64,000 nt of DNA from positions 64,599 to 128,598 of the forward strand of contig NW_019773681.1 in assembly GCF_001039355.2 (NCBI RefSeq), read 5' to 3'. The notes under the pieces were generated by a model, which had not been told where the DNA came from, did no database searches, and worked only from the letters and a program-made list of their open reading frames with translations. Below are positions 21,000-34,447 of this stretch, piece by piece. The stretch is from Lingula anatina (taxonomy: Eukaryota > Brachiopoda > Lingulata > Lingulida > Lingulidae). The translations under genes and the position numbers were made by a program. The first letter of the stretch is position 1; each line of letters begins with the position of its first letter.

Positions 21000-23927
21000 A
21001 TATGAATTGTATCGGAAGCACTATAGGATTATTATTATTATTATGAAGGGAATACGCCTCACAGGACCCTATACGTTGGCAACAAAAATAATAATAAATA
21101 ATAATAAATAAATAAGAACAACACGCGTGTCTTATTAACTAGTTGGAAGGCTTGTTAAGAAGAACATTGATAACCATTCTTAGTCCAACTGAGTCAACAT
21201 GAAGGCTTCTCTCATAAGGGACTTTTAAATACTGCGGTTAAAATGCAGCAATTGGCCCAGTCTAAACGTGCCATATTTTAGATCAAATCCTCTGACTGAA
21301 ATTGGATTGATAGGGTAACAGATTTCTTAATGCACGCACATCTGTGCGAAGAGTGTTTTAACATGCATTTGTCACTTTAAAAAAATCTACCAAATGTCTA
21401 TTTTCCTCTACCAATTTGTGCGTATGCATTTATTACAGAATTATTAGAGTACCAGTATATAAAGCAACATTGATGACAAGATGTTTTTGTAGTGTTTATG
21501 CCGTTTCCTGTAATATGATAAAAGAAACGGAGACTGGTGTACAATGATAGATATTCAACTTTTTAATAGGACTGTGAAAAATGAACAGTTGTTCATAAGA
21601 CATGATTTTTCTGAGTTGATTATTTTTTTTTCAAATTTTGAATATTTGTTCATGTAAAATAGATTAAAAAAGACTGTAAGCCACCATGTGCTCGACAAGA
21701 TTAATTTTAAAAATATATCGGCATTTATTTTCTCAGGTTCATTTGTTATTGTTGTTATGTACAGACACACATGTTTCTGTACATATAGCTGCACCTGCGT
21801 CTGTTGTCGCCATCGTCACCGTGCACTTTCACCGATAACACAACAAGTGGAAAAACGTTTTTCTTTTTGTCTTCAAACTTATAGAACTGATGAAAATTTA
21901 AAAATTATCAGGCCAAGTTTGAAAATCAGCTTATGCAGTTTTTTTTGCTACTTATCAGCATATATACAACGCTGATAACACAGTGCAAGGAAAACCAATG
22001 TCCATTGTACTGAAATAAATAGGCTATAACAGAAGTGATCAATCTTACTAACGTACAGGTCGAATTCGAAAATTAACTTCATCGTATCATTTTAGAAAAG
22101 TCATGCAGTACTTTGCCTTTTTTTTACCATATATGTAACACTGATAGCACATTCCAAGAAAAACCAATAGGCCTATTATATTGAAACTGATAGAAATGAT
22201 TAACCTTACTAAATACAGGTCAAGTAAAAAATTAACTTGATTGCCTCAATTTTGATAAAGTGTTGCCTTTTTTGTATATGAGTGTTTTCTCTTCAGATTC
22301 GATAGCCATATTAACAGTCTCTCTATTGAACTAATCAGATATGTTAAAGTGTTCTTTTGACATTTTCTGCATCTTATCAACATTGTTAGTGATTATAAAA
22401 GCAAGTGTCAAAAATGGATATCAACTCACATCATTGCAGTTTGTCAGGTTCAATCATTCACTATGTTCAGAATCTCAAAATGGAGCAAATTGGACATTTA
22501 AAATTGTCCTATTGATATTTTCCTACATTGTCAACAATTTTCTTAGTTGATCATATAAAAATAAAAGTAAATTGATCGTTTTGTTTTATGTAAAAAAAGG
22601 GTGTTGAAAATGGAAAGAAACTCATTTCAGTACAGTTATATTTTGTTTACATTTAGGCATTTTCAAGGTGTGACTTTAAACTTCCATTAGCTTTCAGACC
22701 TTTGCTAGTCACAATTGCTGAATACCCACGATACTTATACTTAATTATTAAAGATAAGTGGTGATTATGCTGTTAAGCATTATGTAATATTGCATCAGAA
22801 TTGAAGAAAACACTATTTTGGGCACTGCATCCATAGTGACAATTAAAGGAAAACCATGCCACGTACTCTTCTCAAATTTACAGGAAAGAAACGAAGGACT
22901 TAAGTACAGCTTTAGTTTGAAGATCTGTCCTATTGGTTAATTTTACTGGAAGTTAAAGGGATAACAACTCTTTTAATGAGATCCAAGTTTCACAATAAAT
23001 ACATTGTAAACAACTCTTAGAAATAGTACTTATTCTATTTTACCACAAAAACGACAGTAATAGCAATAAATCTGAAATATGTGCTTGCCATCCGACCATG
23101 TGGCATCCATAGAAAGCTATACTCTGTAATAGTCTCTTAAGAAATTATTACAAAAAAATAACAATTAGAAAAAAATAAAGACTAACTTTGAATGTAGAAA
23201 TGGATTCATTAACCATTGGTAAGTATGGGAAAATTGCAGTTTACCCCAAGAAAAAAAAATTTGTCCAAAATGAACAGTGTTTATCCCTTTAAAAGTTTTT
23301 GTTAAAATTTAATGTTTAACATACGGGCATTTTCAATCAAATTTTCTAATATCCATGTCATTAATAGTTGAAAATTAAAAATGGGTGTATATTATAAAGT
23401 TAATCAGTAGTATTGCATCAAAATTGACAAAAAACTTTCTTCGTGCACTGCCACCACAAATGTTAAGAAAACAAAACTGTGTTACTTATTATTTTTTTGT
23501 AACTTACTTATTATTATTATTATTATTATTATTTTTTTTTTTGTTTCTTACAAGAATGGTTCTTAGGATTGATATTCATCTCACAATACTTTCTTCCAAA
23601 CAGTAGGCCTGTATAATGGGCTCATTAAATCAACTTACTAATGCACTAAAGACACGTGGGAAAGATATCATATATTTTTTGAAGTTGATTATACCACCTT
23701 AAAAAATAAAAAAAAATGGCCGTTAGCAATCATGGATATGTTTCGTGGCTTCAAAAATTAATGATGTCATACTTCATCCTGGCTTCAAACGCCATTCAAA
23801 GTGTTCAATGTACTTTTCTTCTACTTAAAAAGGGGTTACAGTTACCGTGTTAAACATCTATCAGTCTTATTTAGGTGAGAATGATTGCAAATGGATGTTT
23901 GTCTGTGGAGTAGCATATTCACAATTG
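21000..23927. other. Duplicated intergenic DNA of the L3/L4 units
   Basis: No gene is supported. Nearly all of it recurs about 7.0 kb further on (28000-30940) in the same order, with small differences. Short open frames shared by both copies show no domain. Confidence 0.6.
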
Positions 23928-23995
23928 AAAGAGAGAGAGGGGGGAATAAAGTACAATAACACAGGTCATCAACACAGTTAACTTGACTCCATACG

Positions 23996-24001
23996 TTTAT
24001 T
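23996..24001 (-). terminator. Poly(A) signal of L4
   Basis: AATAAA on the minus strand about 60 bases past the L4 stop, at the position matching the L3 signal. Confidence 0.5.
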
Positions 24002-24056
24002 TATCTCACTTAATGGTGAAATAATCTTGCGGTCATGTGATAAAATAAAATTTCAC

Positions 24057-25951
24057 TTATAAGAGAATCTCGGACCAACTGGCTGCAGGGGGCATCCCGC
24101 AAACTGAAAAAAAGTTTAAAATGAGACACCATTAAAATATAAAAAACAGCTTGTCTGATAACGGCTGAATATGAAGTAATAGAACCGTTTTTTATTTAGT
24201 TTTTCAAAGTAAAATGTACTGTATTTATATCTTGATTGATGGGTAAATAGGCCCAACTCAAATAATGTTAAATCACACCCAGTCACAACAATTTCACGGA
24301 CTGTGACTATTCCTTCATACCTCCAGTATGTTCCATTGCCACATACTTCTTTTTCCCCATGCATGGGTCCGAAGAAATACGGTTCAACAATTTAGCAACG
24401 TCTCTGGGACTGAAGCACATGTACCGGGTCCAGAGGTGGTATGAGTTCTCGCCAAGTTCTGGGTAGTAATGGCGGCTCAATACGAAGTGACCATCTGTTT
24501 CCACAAGGGTTTTGTAATACGTAATAGTTCCATCTGAAAGGTAGAAAATATAACTAGAGTTACAGAATTTGTTGAAATTATCAGAACAGATAATTATTGA
24601 GAAAAGAGAGAAATGTCAGCAAATGCTACTGTTCACAGAGCTAAGACCTCCTCCAAAGTATCACAATTGGAATGATAATAACTCTTAATCAAGGAATAAT
24701 TTTTAAAAGGCAGTTTAGGTATCAATTATTTAATAAGCTCAATTATCATTATCAATTAACAAATCAAAACTTTAATTCCGTAAAACCAGCCTTTAGCCAG
24801 TCCTACATAAGTAAATGATAAAAAAATGTCATTATTATTATTATTATCATTATTGTTATTATTATGTTTATCTTGAACCAAATTCCAGAGGTCATCGGAA
24901 AGTCTTCTCTAGTTATAAGCTTTCTTTAAGGCATTTCCAGAAACTCCATGAAACACGACGAAGGCTTCATTACACAAACATACCTTCTTTTGTGGCTACC
25001 AGGACTCCAGGTTGTTCTGTTTGCAAATACGTGAAGTCAGATTCCTCGCATGTGTTTTCACCAGACCAACTGTAAAAACAGAATGAGAACCAAGGCTGAG
25101 TGCTAAGTGATTTTGCTTTCACTAGTTTCCTTTTAGATAAGTGGCGTATCTAAAAAAGGTCCATTTATGAAACCGTGTGCCTTACTTATTTGTGCCACCA
25201 TAGAACTTACCAGGGCGCCATTGGACGCTCAAATACGCCACAGTGGACGCTCAAGATCAGGTCGTACAAGGGATCTGTACGCTATGATCGCCACAAAGTT
25301 TCCCGCATGTTTAAGACAATTCCGTATAAGGTTCACTTCAAACCATTTTGCTGCTTTGTTATTATTTCTCAGATCATCCAAATTGGTTTTATTTTAAATT
25401 AAATGAATATAGTCTAAATATAAATGTTTGTGAATATTTGACAGGTATAACCTAGCATATTGGAATTATTTTTTTTTATAATTGCGTGATGTCACATGAG
25501 ACAATTGTAAGTGCTAAGTCGGCCCTGGTTTGAAATAAAAGTGAATCTTTCCGCTGGAATTGTCGTCTTAGGAAGCAATACAAATTTGACGTGAAATACA
25601 CGGTTACTCTCTCCTGTTTTACATAAGACTGTAAGTCGTATCATAAGTGAAACCAAACGGAAAATCTCATTGAAAAAACTTTTTTGGGCACTTGCTTGTC
25701 TGCTATCATTTTAGAAACTACTCTGCAAAGCTCCTGAAATCTCGTTTTCTATCAAGCTAAATTAGGAAGAATTATCACTTTATCGGTTAATCTTTGTTGC
25801 TCTTACCTTCTATACCTGTGCATTCTAAAGCCGGGGCCGCCGCTGTTATCATCCAGGTAGGTCACATTTAAACGACCGTTCTGCAGATATCTAGACTCGT
25901 CGTGTGTAGACAGCAGAGTGACCACCAACTCCCACCAATTTCCATTTAACT

Positions 25952-25990
<39 letters not shown>

Positions 25991-26273
25991 TATTATTATT
26001 ATTATTATTATAACTCCTCAATGTCTTCGTATTTCACAGTTTCAAAGGTTTTGAATTAAGAAGGAAATATCCCGTTTTAAAAGAAAAAATGTCTTTTAAT
26101 CTACATATAGATCTAACATGTATGCTTTTTAAGGGACGTACCTCACTCAAATCAAGATCCGCGATAGGATCAAGGTTGCACTGCTTAGGAAATGGTATAA
26201 GTCTGGCCCTTTTCTTTGACAACACCAAGATAACTACACTGTAAAAAACCATTAGAAAGAACAACCTGTACAT
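24057..26273 (-). CDS. L4: secreted lipocalin, five exons, 206 aa
   Basis: Exons: 26142-26273, 25807-25949, 24984-25069, 24321-24533, 24057-24103, with exon sizes identical to L3 (132, 143, 86, 213, 47). Signal peptide MYRLFFLMVF..., then C32. Exon 2 has LNGNWWELVV (G-x-W-W-E). Exon 4 keeps ETDGHFVLSRHYYPEL and YHLWTRYMCFSPRDV, so the W-x-R motif is present here, unlike L3. The last exon reads VCGMPPAASWSEILL-stop. All frames and GT/AG borders are intact. Mature cysteines are five: E1, E3, two in E4, one in E5. Acts as a predicted secreted small-ligand carrier; the ligand and tissue are unknown. It lies about 7.2 kb from L3 with matching introns and flanks. Confidence 0.87.
24832..24864. repeat. 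ATT-type microsatellite in L4 intron 3
   Basis: Imperfect ATT/GTT triplets between exons 4 and 3. Intron 3 of L5 (32045-32075), L6 (37466-37512) and L7 (43641-43662) holds the same type of repeat at the same place. Confidence 0.85.
25951..26011. repeat. AAT/ATT repeat at the L4 intron-1 acceptor
   Basis: AAT units then ATT units (a near-palindromic run) that start two bases from the exon-2 border. Confidence 0.95.
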
Positions 26274-26346
26274 TTTGCTGCTATTAGATGCACACGTATT
26301 TAGGCAGTAGCACGTAGATGAGCAGACAATAATTGATAACTGTGAG

Positions 26347-26660
26347 CTGCAATAAAAAGTGCCTCGAGGGCTTGCTCTCTCTGATTCAACAGTTCTGCTT
26401 ATAGACTAAATTAACAATACCGACCTTACGCTATTGTAATTAACTCAACTGGCATGTCGTTCTATACACAAATGTTGTATTTCCGACCCTTGACAGTTCG
26501 ACATTGACAGGGCTAACCAATTATATATGGTTTTAATTTATGAGATTTGGTTGATGAGCCAATAGTATCATTCCTTTCAACACTTTCATCCACCCATTGG
26601 ATACCAGCCAATGTCAACCTTGCTTTTAATCGAACCCTCCCCAACCACTGTTATCGTGCC
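26347..26660 (-). promoter_or_regulatory. L4 promoter block
   Basis: Homologous to the L3 block; the TATA-like element reads CTTTTTATTG here. The inverted CCAAT motif and the far block (about 26510-26650) are kept. Confidence 0.4.
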
Positions 26661-27555
26661 GATGACATGTTCTAATTCAATTAGCCAAGCCCCTAATTCC
26701 GTAGATTTGACCTAGAACTGATCGAGCAAAATGTATGGCGGGAATCGTTACATTACAAATCAAGACAAACTGGGACCACACAGTGCAAGGCAATTAAAAT
26801 CGATGATTTTTAAAAGACATAAGCTTTTCATTACGAAGAAGAACATCGGTAGTGATTTTCAGGAAAAAATATCATTAAGCCAAGATGGGCTGCAACTGCA
26901 AATGAATTTAAATTAACAGCCACTTACATATGGGGAGATATTGCCACAGTTTTTATCGAGTCTATAAATATCATTGCTTACCTGAAAGTGAAATAAAAAA
27001 TTTACATTGGAAATTGGATAATTACAGTGGAAGTTTGAAATGCAGGCACATATACAGTTTTGATTGACGTCTACGTGTCTGGCACTTTCGTGTGAAGGCC
27101 GCTTTTTATAGTATCACTCGCATAATAAATTCGCCAAACCATTAACATTTTACCTGCAGCAATGTCGTAAGCAGCTACTCAGTTCTGATATAGGTATAAC
27201 AACGGGAAAAAAGATAAAAAAGCTAGATTATAATGTTCTCTAGACATTATTTAATAGTGCCATGTCACTTAATGTGAAAGAGTTGAGAACGTACAAAAGA
27301 GTAAGATGACTTCTAAATGTTTATCCTAAAATATGTATTTATGTAGAGTGAACGATAAGGACACTATCGACTGATGCCTAGTTTGTGTGCTCCAAACAGA
27401 TTATAACGTTTTTAAGAAAAGAACTAGGGAGTAACTTTGGATATTGTAAAGTATAAGAACTTTGTTGTTAACCCCGGGAAAATCCTCTTTCAGAACTGAA
27501 TAAAATTGTTTACTGTTAAGTTTTAAATGTGACATCATGTCATTTATGCGCTAAA

Positions 27556-27990
27556 CTTCTAGACCTACATGCTAACTCCAGAACCGCCATTTTTCTCATC
27601 CAAGTAAGTAATATTGATGTCGACTTTCTGCAAATACTTTGACTTCTGTCCTGTGCAGACGATCAACCCATACCACACTCCAGTTAACTAATAACAAGAA
27701 CAATAAAAAAACTACTTTTTTGCTTCAGATTCTTGATAATCAAAATATACTAAGAAGGGATTTAAGCACATGTACAATAAAGTGTGTCAATTGCGTAATA
27801 AAGCACTAGATACTTAATCAGCTTGGGATCACCCAGTAGAAATACAATACCACAGGTTATACTGTTGTTTGAAACAAACGTGCTCTCAAGTGTATTATGA
27901 TGCTGACACTTTAAAGTTGAAGTCTTGCCTTTAGAGTTTACTTTAATTTGTGGTTCACTGTCAATAAGTATGTCACTCAGCAGAACTCCA
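27556..27990 (-). pseudogene. Relic of a second lipocalin paralogue in the L4 unit
   Basis: Same two pieces as in the L3 unit: exon-2-like LTGVWYGLIV at 27556-27687 with the same stop and lost donor, and the STLKCQHHNTLESTF...GIVFLLGDPKLIK piece at about 27790-27990. The exon-2-like part is almost identical to 20568-20699. Confidence 0.6.
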
Positions 27991-28075
27991 CGGCACTCCA
28001 TATCAATTGTATCGGAAGTCCTGTATTAAGATTCTTATGTAGGAAATACGTCCCACAGGACCCTATTGGTTGGCA

Positions 28076-28077
28076 AA

Positions 28078-28131
<54 letters not shown>
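28076..28131. repeat. AAAT tetranucleotide microsatellite
   Basis: About 14 uninterrupted AAAT units. L3 has a shorter mixed ATAA/AATA run at the matching site (about 21085-21115) and L5 a similar run at 35290-35348. Confidence 0.95.
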
Positions 28132-28132
<1 letters not shown>

Positions 28133-28139
28133 GAACAAC

Positions 28140-30940
28140 ACTTTTGTCTCATTAACTAGTTGAAAGGCTTGTTAAGAAGAACAGTGATAACCATTCTTAG
28201 ACCAACTGAGTCAACATGTAGGCCTCTCTTATAAGGGACTAGTAATTACTGCGGTTTAAATGCAGCAATCGGCCCAGTCTAAACGTGCCAGATTTTAGGT
28301 CAACCCTATGATTGAATGAAGAAGAATATATTATAAATTGGATTGTTAGGGTATAACAGATATCTTAATGCACGCACATCTGTGCGAAGGGTGTTTTAAC
28401 ATGCATTTGTCACTTCAATCCACCAGTGTCTTTTTTTTCCTCTACCAATTTGTGCGCATGTATATATTACAGAATGATTGGAGTACCAGTATATAAAGCA
28501 ACATTGATGACAAGATGTTTTTGTAGTACTTGTGTCGTTTTCTGTAATATGATAAAAGAAATATAGCTTGGTGTACAATAATAAATATTCAGCTTTTTAA
28601 TAGGACTGTGAGAAATGAACAGTTGTTCATAAGACATGATTTTTCTGAGTTGATTAATTTTTTCAAATTTTGAGTATTTGTTCATGTAAAATAGTTTAAA
28701 AAAGACTTTGCTCGTCAAGATTGATTAAAAAAAATATCGGCATTAATTTTCTCAGGTTCATTTGTTATTCTGGTTATGTACAGACACACATGTGACTGTA
28801 CATATAGCTGCACCTGCGTCTGTTGTCGCCATCGTCACCGTGCACTTTCACCGATAACTCAATAAGTGGGAAATATTTTTTGTCTTCAAACTTATGGAGC
28901 TGATGAAAATTTAAAAATTATCAGGTCAAGTTTGACAATCAGCTTGAGCGGACCATTTGTAAAAGTTATGCAATTTTTCGCTATTTATCAGCATATATGC
29001 AACGCTGATAACACAGTTCAAGGAAAATCAAGGCTCATTGTACTGAAATTAATAGACTATAACAGAAGTGATCGATCTTACTAAAGGTCGAGTCCGAAAA
29101 TTAACTTGATCGTATCATTTAAGAAAAATCATGCAGTTTTTTGCCTTTTGTTACCATATATGTAACAATGATAGGTCATTCCAAGAAAAACCAATAGGCC
29201 TATTATATTGAAACAAATAGAAACGATCAATCTTACTAAATACAAGTCAAGTAAAAAAATCCTCAATGCCTCAATTTTGATAAAGTGTTGCCTTTTTTGT
29301 ACATGAGTGTTTTTTTCTTCAGATTCGATAGCCATAATAACAGTCTCACTATTGAACTAATCCGATATGTTAAAGTGTTCTTTTGCCATTTTCTGCATCT
29401 CATCAACATTGTTAATTAATATAAAAGCAAGTGTCAATAATGACATCATTGAAGTTTGGCAGATTCAATCATTCACTATGTTCAGAAGTGGAGCAAATTG
29501 GACATTTAAAAATGTCCTATTGATATTTTCCTAAATTGTCAACAATTTTCTTAGTTGATCATATAAAAATAAAAGTAAATTGATGGTTTGTTTTATGTAA
29601 AAAAGGGTGTTGAAAATGGAAAGAAACTCATTTCAGTACAGTTACCTTTTGTTTACATTTAGGCATTTTCAAGGTGTGACTTTAAACTTCCATTAGCTTT
29701 TAGACCTTTGCTAGTCACAATTGCTGAATATCCACGATACTTTATTATTAAAGATAAGTGGTGATTATGCTGTCAAGCATTATGTAATATTGCATCAAAA
29801 TTGAAGAAAACACTATTTTAGGCACTGCATCCATAGTGACAATTAAAGGAAAGCCATGCGACGTACTCTTCTCAAACTTACAGGAAAGAAACAAAGGGCT
29901 TAAGTACAGATTTAGTTTGAAGCTGTGTACTATTGGTTAATTTTTCTGAAAGTAAAAGGGATAACAACTCTTCCAATGAGAAACATTGTAAAAAACTCTT
30001 AGAAATATTATTTATTCTACGGTATTTTACCACAACAACGACAGTAATAGCAATAAATCTGAAATATGTGATTGCCATCCGACCATGTGGCCTCCATAGA
30101 AAGCTATGCTCTGTGATAATCACTTCAGAAATTATTACAAAAAAACAATTAGAAAAAATACAGACTAACTTAGAATGTAGAAATGGATTCATTAACCATT
30201 GGTAAGTATGGGAAAATTGCTGTTTGCCCCAGGAAATTCATTTTTTTTTTTTTTTTGTCTAAAATGAACAGTTGTTATCCCTTTAAACAGTTTTTGTTAA
30301 AAGGTAATGCTTAACATATGGGCATTTTCAATGTGAGACCAAGAACTCCTGAGGGGATGTAGCCCAGTGGTAATCAAATTTTCCTTATATCCATATCATT
30401 TATTGTATATAATTAAAAATAGGTGTATATTATACAGTTAATCATTATGTAATATTGCATCAAAATTGACACAAAAACCTTCTTGTACTGCAACCACAAA
30501 TGTTATGAAAGCAAAACTGTGTTATTATTTTCTTTATTTAATTATTTTTTGTAACTCACTTATTATTTTTTGTAACTTACAAGAATGGTTCGTATGATTG
30601 ATATACAGCTCACAATACTTTCTTCCAAACAGTAGGCCTGTATTATGGGCTCATTAAATCAACCTATCGATGCACTAAAGACACGTGGGAAAGATATAAT
30701 TTATTACACTATCTTCAAAAAATCAAAAGGGCCGTCAGGAATCATGGATATGTTTTGTGGCCCCAAAAATTTGAGTGATGTCATACTTCGTACTAGCTTC
30801 AAACACCATTCAAAGTGTTCAATGTATTTTTCTTCTAATTAAAGAGGGGTTACAGTTACCGTGTAAAACATCTATCAGTCTTATTTAGGTGAGAATGATT
30901 GCAAATGGACATTTTTCAGTGTAGCATATTCACAATTGAA
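28140..30940. other. Duplicated intergenic DNA between L4 and L5
   Basis: No gene is supported; matches 21120-23930 in order. One difference is an insert of about 42 bases at 30333-30374 described separately. Confidence 0.6.
30333..30374 (+). repeat. Short tRNA-like insert unique to the L4-L5 interval
   Basis: The phrase GGGGATGTAGCCCAGTGGTAA is close to the 5' half of a tRNA (D-arm, A-box). The corresponding place in the L3-L4 interval (about 23325) lacks it cleanly. Likely a truncated tRNA-derived SINE head. Confidence 0.5.
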
Positions 30941-31063
30941 AGAGAGAGGGGAATAGAATACAATAACACAGGTCATCAACACAGACAACTTGACCTCAGA
31001 CATTCATTTATCTTACTTAATGGTAAAATAATCTTGCAATTATGTGATAAAGGAAAATTTCAC

Positions 31064-33089
31064 TTATTTAAGAATCTCAGACCAACTGGCTGCAGGGGGC
31101 ATCCCGCAAACTGGAAAAAAAAAGAAAAATAAGACTCCATTAAAATATTTTAAAAACTGCTAAATATGAGGTGATAGAATTGTTTTTTAATTTTTCAAAG
31201 TAAAATGTACTGTATTTATATCTTAATTGATGGGTAAATGTGATCTTTGAGAAGATTAATAAATCACACCCATTACATATTTAAGTTCACCCGGTCGTAT
31301 CTGATGTGATGTTATCAGATATTACATCAAGTCACAACTAACACAATTTTATAACACACTCAGGGACAACTAACACAATTTAATAACACACTCAGTGCCA
31401 ACTAACACAATTCTATAACAAATTCAGTAACAACTAACACATTGCTACAGCACCAAGTCACAACAAAAAAAAAGGAAAAACCACACAATCAGTCACATGA
31501 TTTCACGGATTGTGACTATTCCTTCATACCTCCTGTATGTTCCATTGCTATATACTTCTGTTGTCTCATACATGGGTCCAAAGAAATACGGTTTAACAAT
31601 CTAGCAACGTCGCTGGGACTGAAGCACATGTACCGGCTCCAGAGGTGGTATGAGTTCTCGCCAAGTTCTGGGTGATATTGGCGGCACAATACGAAGTGGC
31701 CATTTGTTTCTACAAGGGTTTTATAATACATGATGGTCCCATCTGAAAGAATGGAAATTTAACTAGAGTAAGAGACAAGGTGTTTCAAGGAATTTGTTGA
31801 AATTATCATTGAGGAAGGAGACAAATATCAGCAAATGCAACTTTTCAGAGAGCTCAAACATCCACCTAAGTATCAGAATTGGAATGATTACTCTTAATCA
31901 AGTAATGATTTTATAAATCAATTTAAATATTTTAATTAAAATTAATTAATAGGCTCAATTATCATTATTAATTCACAAATCAAAACTTAAATACCGTCAA
32001 ACCAATTCCTAGCCAGTTCTACTTCAGTATATGATCACAAAAACTAATTATTATTATTTTTTTTATTATTATTGTAATGTTGATCTTGAACCAAATTCCA
32101 AAGGTCACCGGAAAGTCTTCTCTAGTTAAAAGCTTCCTTTTAGCCATTTTCCAGAAACTCCCTGCAAAGCGGCGTAGGCTACATTGCGCAATCTTACCAT
32201 CTTTTGTGGCTGCAAGAACACCTGGTTGCCCTGTTGGAAAATTTGTGAAGTCAAACTCGTCGCACCTGTTCTCATTTGACCAGCTGTAAAACAGAATGAG
32301 AACCTAGGCTGAGTGGTGAGGCCTGTGAGAGGTGAAGAGACAACTGCATAATTTAGCTTTCTTTCTTTCATGTAGGACCGCCATAATTAAGTCGTTAATT
32401 GTAAGCTAACACTCGAGCTAGCATTTGGCTTTTCTCACTCTGAATGGTCCCTTATATAATAAGTGGCGTATCTAAAAAATTTTCGAATCCTCCAATCTGG
32501 TTTTATTTCATATTAAATGAATATCGCCCATATATAAATGTTTGGGAATATTTGACAGATATAACCAAGTACATAGGACTTATTTTTTAAAATCACTTTA
32601 TATTGAGTGATGTCACATGAGACAAGGATCAATGTTAAGTTGGCCCTGGTTTGCAATAGAATTTAATCTTTCCGCTGAATTTTCGTCCTAAGAAGCAATA
32701 CAAATCTGACGTGAAACACACGGTTACTTTCTCCTGTAAGACTGTATTTCGTATCATGAGTGAAACCAAAAGGAAATTTCACGGGAAACAGAAATTGTCA
32801 ACGTCTTTTGGGGCACTATCTTGTCTGCTATAAAATGATGAGCTTACTCTGCGAAGCTCCCGAAATCTTGCTTTCTATCAAGCTAGGTTGCGAAGAATTG
32901 TCACTTTATCGGTACATATTTGTTGCTCTTACCTTCTAAACCTGTGCATTCTAAAACCGGGGCCGCCGTTTTTCTCATCCAGGTAGGTCACATTTAAACG
33001 ACCGTTCTGCAGATATCTAGACTCGTCGTGTGTAGACAGCAGGGTGACCACCAACTCCCACCAATTTCCATTTAACTATTAACAATAAA

Positions 33090-33143
<54 letters not shown>

Positions 33144-33458
33144 AGCAAGAACATTAACAATAATAATAATAATAAGTTATACTTTAAACTCGTTAATGGC
33201 ATCACATTTCATATTTTTTAATATTTGGGATTAAGATGGATAATATCCGGTTATAAAAGAAAAAAAGCTTTTTAATCTATGGAAAGACTATCATGCATAT
33301 CACAGCATGCTTTTTAAGGGACGTACCTTACTCAAATCAAGATCTGCGATGGGAGGAAGGTTGCACTTCTTAGGAAATGACATAATTCTGGCCTTTTTCC
33401 TTGACGACACCAATATAACCACACTGCAAGCAGCCATTAGAAACAGTAACCTGTACAT
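31064..33458 (-). CDS. L5: secreted lipocalin, five exons, 206 aa
   Basis: Exons: 33327-33458, 32933-33075, 32198-32283, 31530-31742, 31064-31110; same sizes and phases as L3. Signal peptide MYRLLFLMAACSVV..., then FPKKC. Exon 2 has LNGNWWELVV; exon 3 has SWSNENRC; exon 4 has ETNGHFVLCRQYHPEL and YHLWSRYMCFSPSDVARLLNRIS, a good lipocalin motif 3 (W-x-R plus helix). End reads VCGMPPAASWSEILK-stop. The extra in-frame codons upstream of this ATG lack a good start, which supports the MYRLL start in all copies. Intron 1 has an AAT microsatellite beside the acceptor. The 3' flank has AGATAAATG where L3 and L4 have AATAAA, so poly(A) signalling may differ. Confidence 0.87.
32320..32455 (+). repeat. 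CATATTTAGGCCGTGG family repeat (copy 4)
   Basis: A diverged copy (GCCTGTGAGAGGTGAAGAGAC ... CGCCATAATTAAGTCG ... CTCACTCTGAATGGTCCCTTA) inside intron 2 of L5. L3 and L4 do not have it there, so it came in after the units separated. Confidence 0.6.
33085..33176. repeat. AAT microsatellite at the L5 intron-1 acceptor
   Basis: More than 18 AAT units with a short break, starting about ten bases from the exon-2 border. Confidence 0.95.
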
Positions 33459-33531
33459 TTTGCTGCTATGAGATACACACGTATTCAGGCAGTAGCATTT
33501 AGATGAGCTTACAATAATTGATAACCGTGAG

Positions 33532-33830
33532 CTGCAATAAATAGTGCCTCGATAGCCTGCTTTCTCGGGTCCTACGGTTCTGTTAACAGACAGAATTAAC
33601 AATACAGAAGCTGCGCTATTATAATTATTACCTAGGCACTTGTTTCTCTTTCAGACAAATGTTGTATTTCCGACTTGACAGTTCGACCTTTACAGGGCTA
33701 ACCATTCATGTGGTTTCTATTTATGAGGTTTGGTTGATGAGCCAATGGTATCATTCCTTTCAACACTTCCTCGTCTGCCCATTGGACGTTTCCCAGCCAA
33801 TGCCAATCTTCATTTGAATTGACCCCACTT
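33532..33830 (-). promoter_or_regulatory. L5 promoter block
   Basis: TATA-like ACTATTTATTG about 80 bases before the ATG and the same upstream block as L3/L4 (33690-33830). A fold-back element is inserted right behind it at 33899. Confidence 0.4.
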
Positions 33831-33898
33831 CCAACCGCTGCGATTGGGTTGATGACACAATCCTATTCAGTTCAGCCAAGCTTTAACTGCAGCAATTA

Positions 33899-34447
33899 CA
33901 GGCCTTCCCAACTACCAGACTCGGCACCTAAGGATCCTGAATTAACAGGTATATCGGACCACACTACCCGTTTTCAAGGTGTGTGTCATATCGCATTTCC
34001 GAGTATCAGCCAGAACACCGACAGGATGAGCACTGGCATGCTCGGCTGTCACCTTGATTGGATAGTAAACGATTGTCGTAAAATTGCTATATGGTTTTAA
34101 AACCGGGTGAATAAATTTGAAAGCCACTAGATAAACCTTAAACTGCCACATTAATCTAATACAATGCAAAAAAGCCCTATCAAAAGTGGTTAAACATTCA
34201 AACCGAATGTCGTAAAGTCCCCATATATCCCCATAGAGACAATAAAATAGAGTACTCTAAATTAAGAGTACAGTTTAAGGTTGTTCAGCCGAGCGTGGAT
34301 GAGCCCGCAGTCGTGCTACAAAATTTGTTCTGGGATGTGATCCTCGGAAATGCGATCTGACACACACCTTGAAAACGGGTAGCGTGGTCCGATATACCGG
34401 TTCATTCAGGATCCTTAGGTGCCGAGTCTGGTAGTTGGGTATGCCTG
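33899..34447. mobile_element. Fold-back element with about 115 bp arms
   Basis: The left arm (33899-34017) and right arm (34330-34447) are inverted copies over about 115 bases, including CCAACTACCAGACTCGGCACC and ACCCGTTTTCAAGGTGTGTG. The middle of about 310 bases is unique and non-coding. Other lipocalin units lack it, so it inserted after duplication, about 440 bases upstream of the L5 start codon. Confidence 0.85.
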
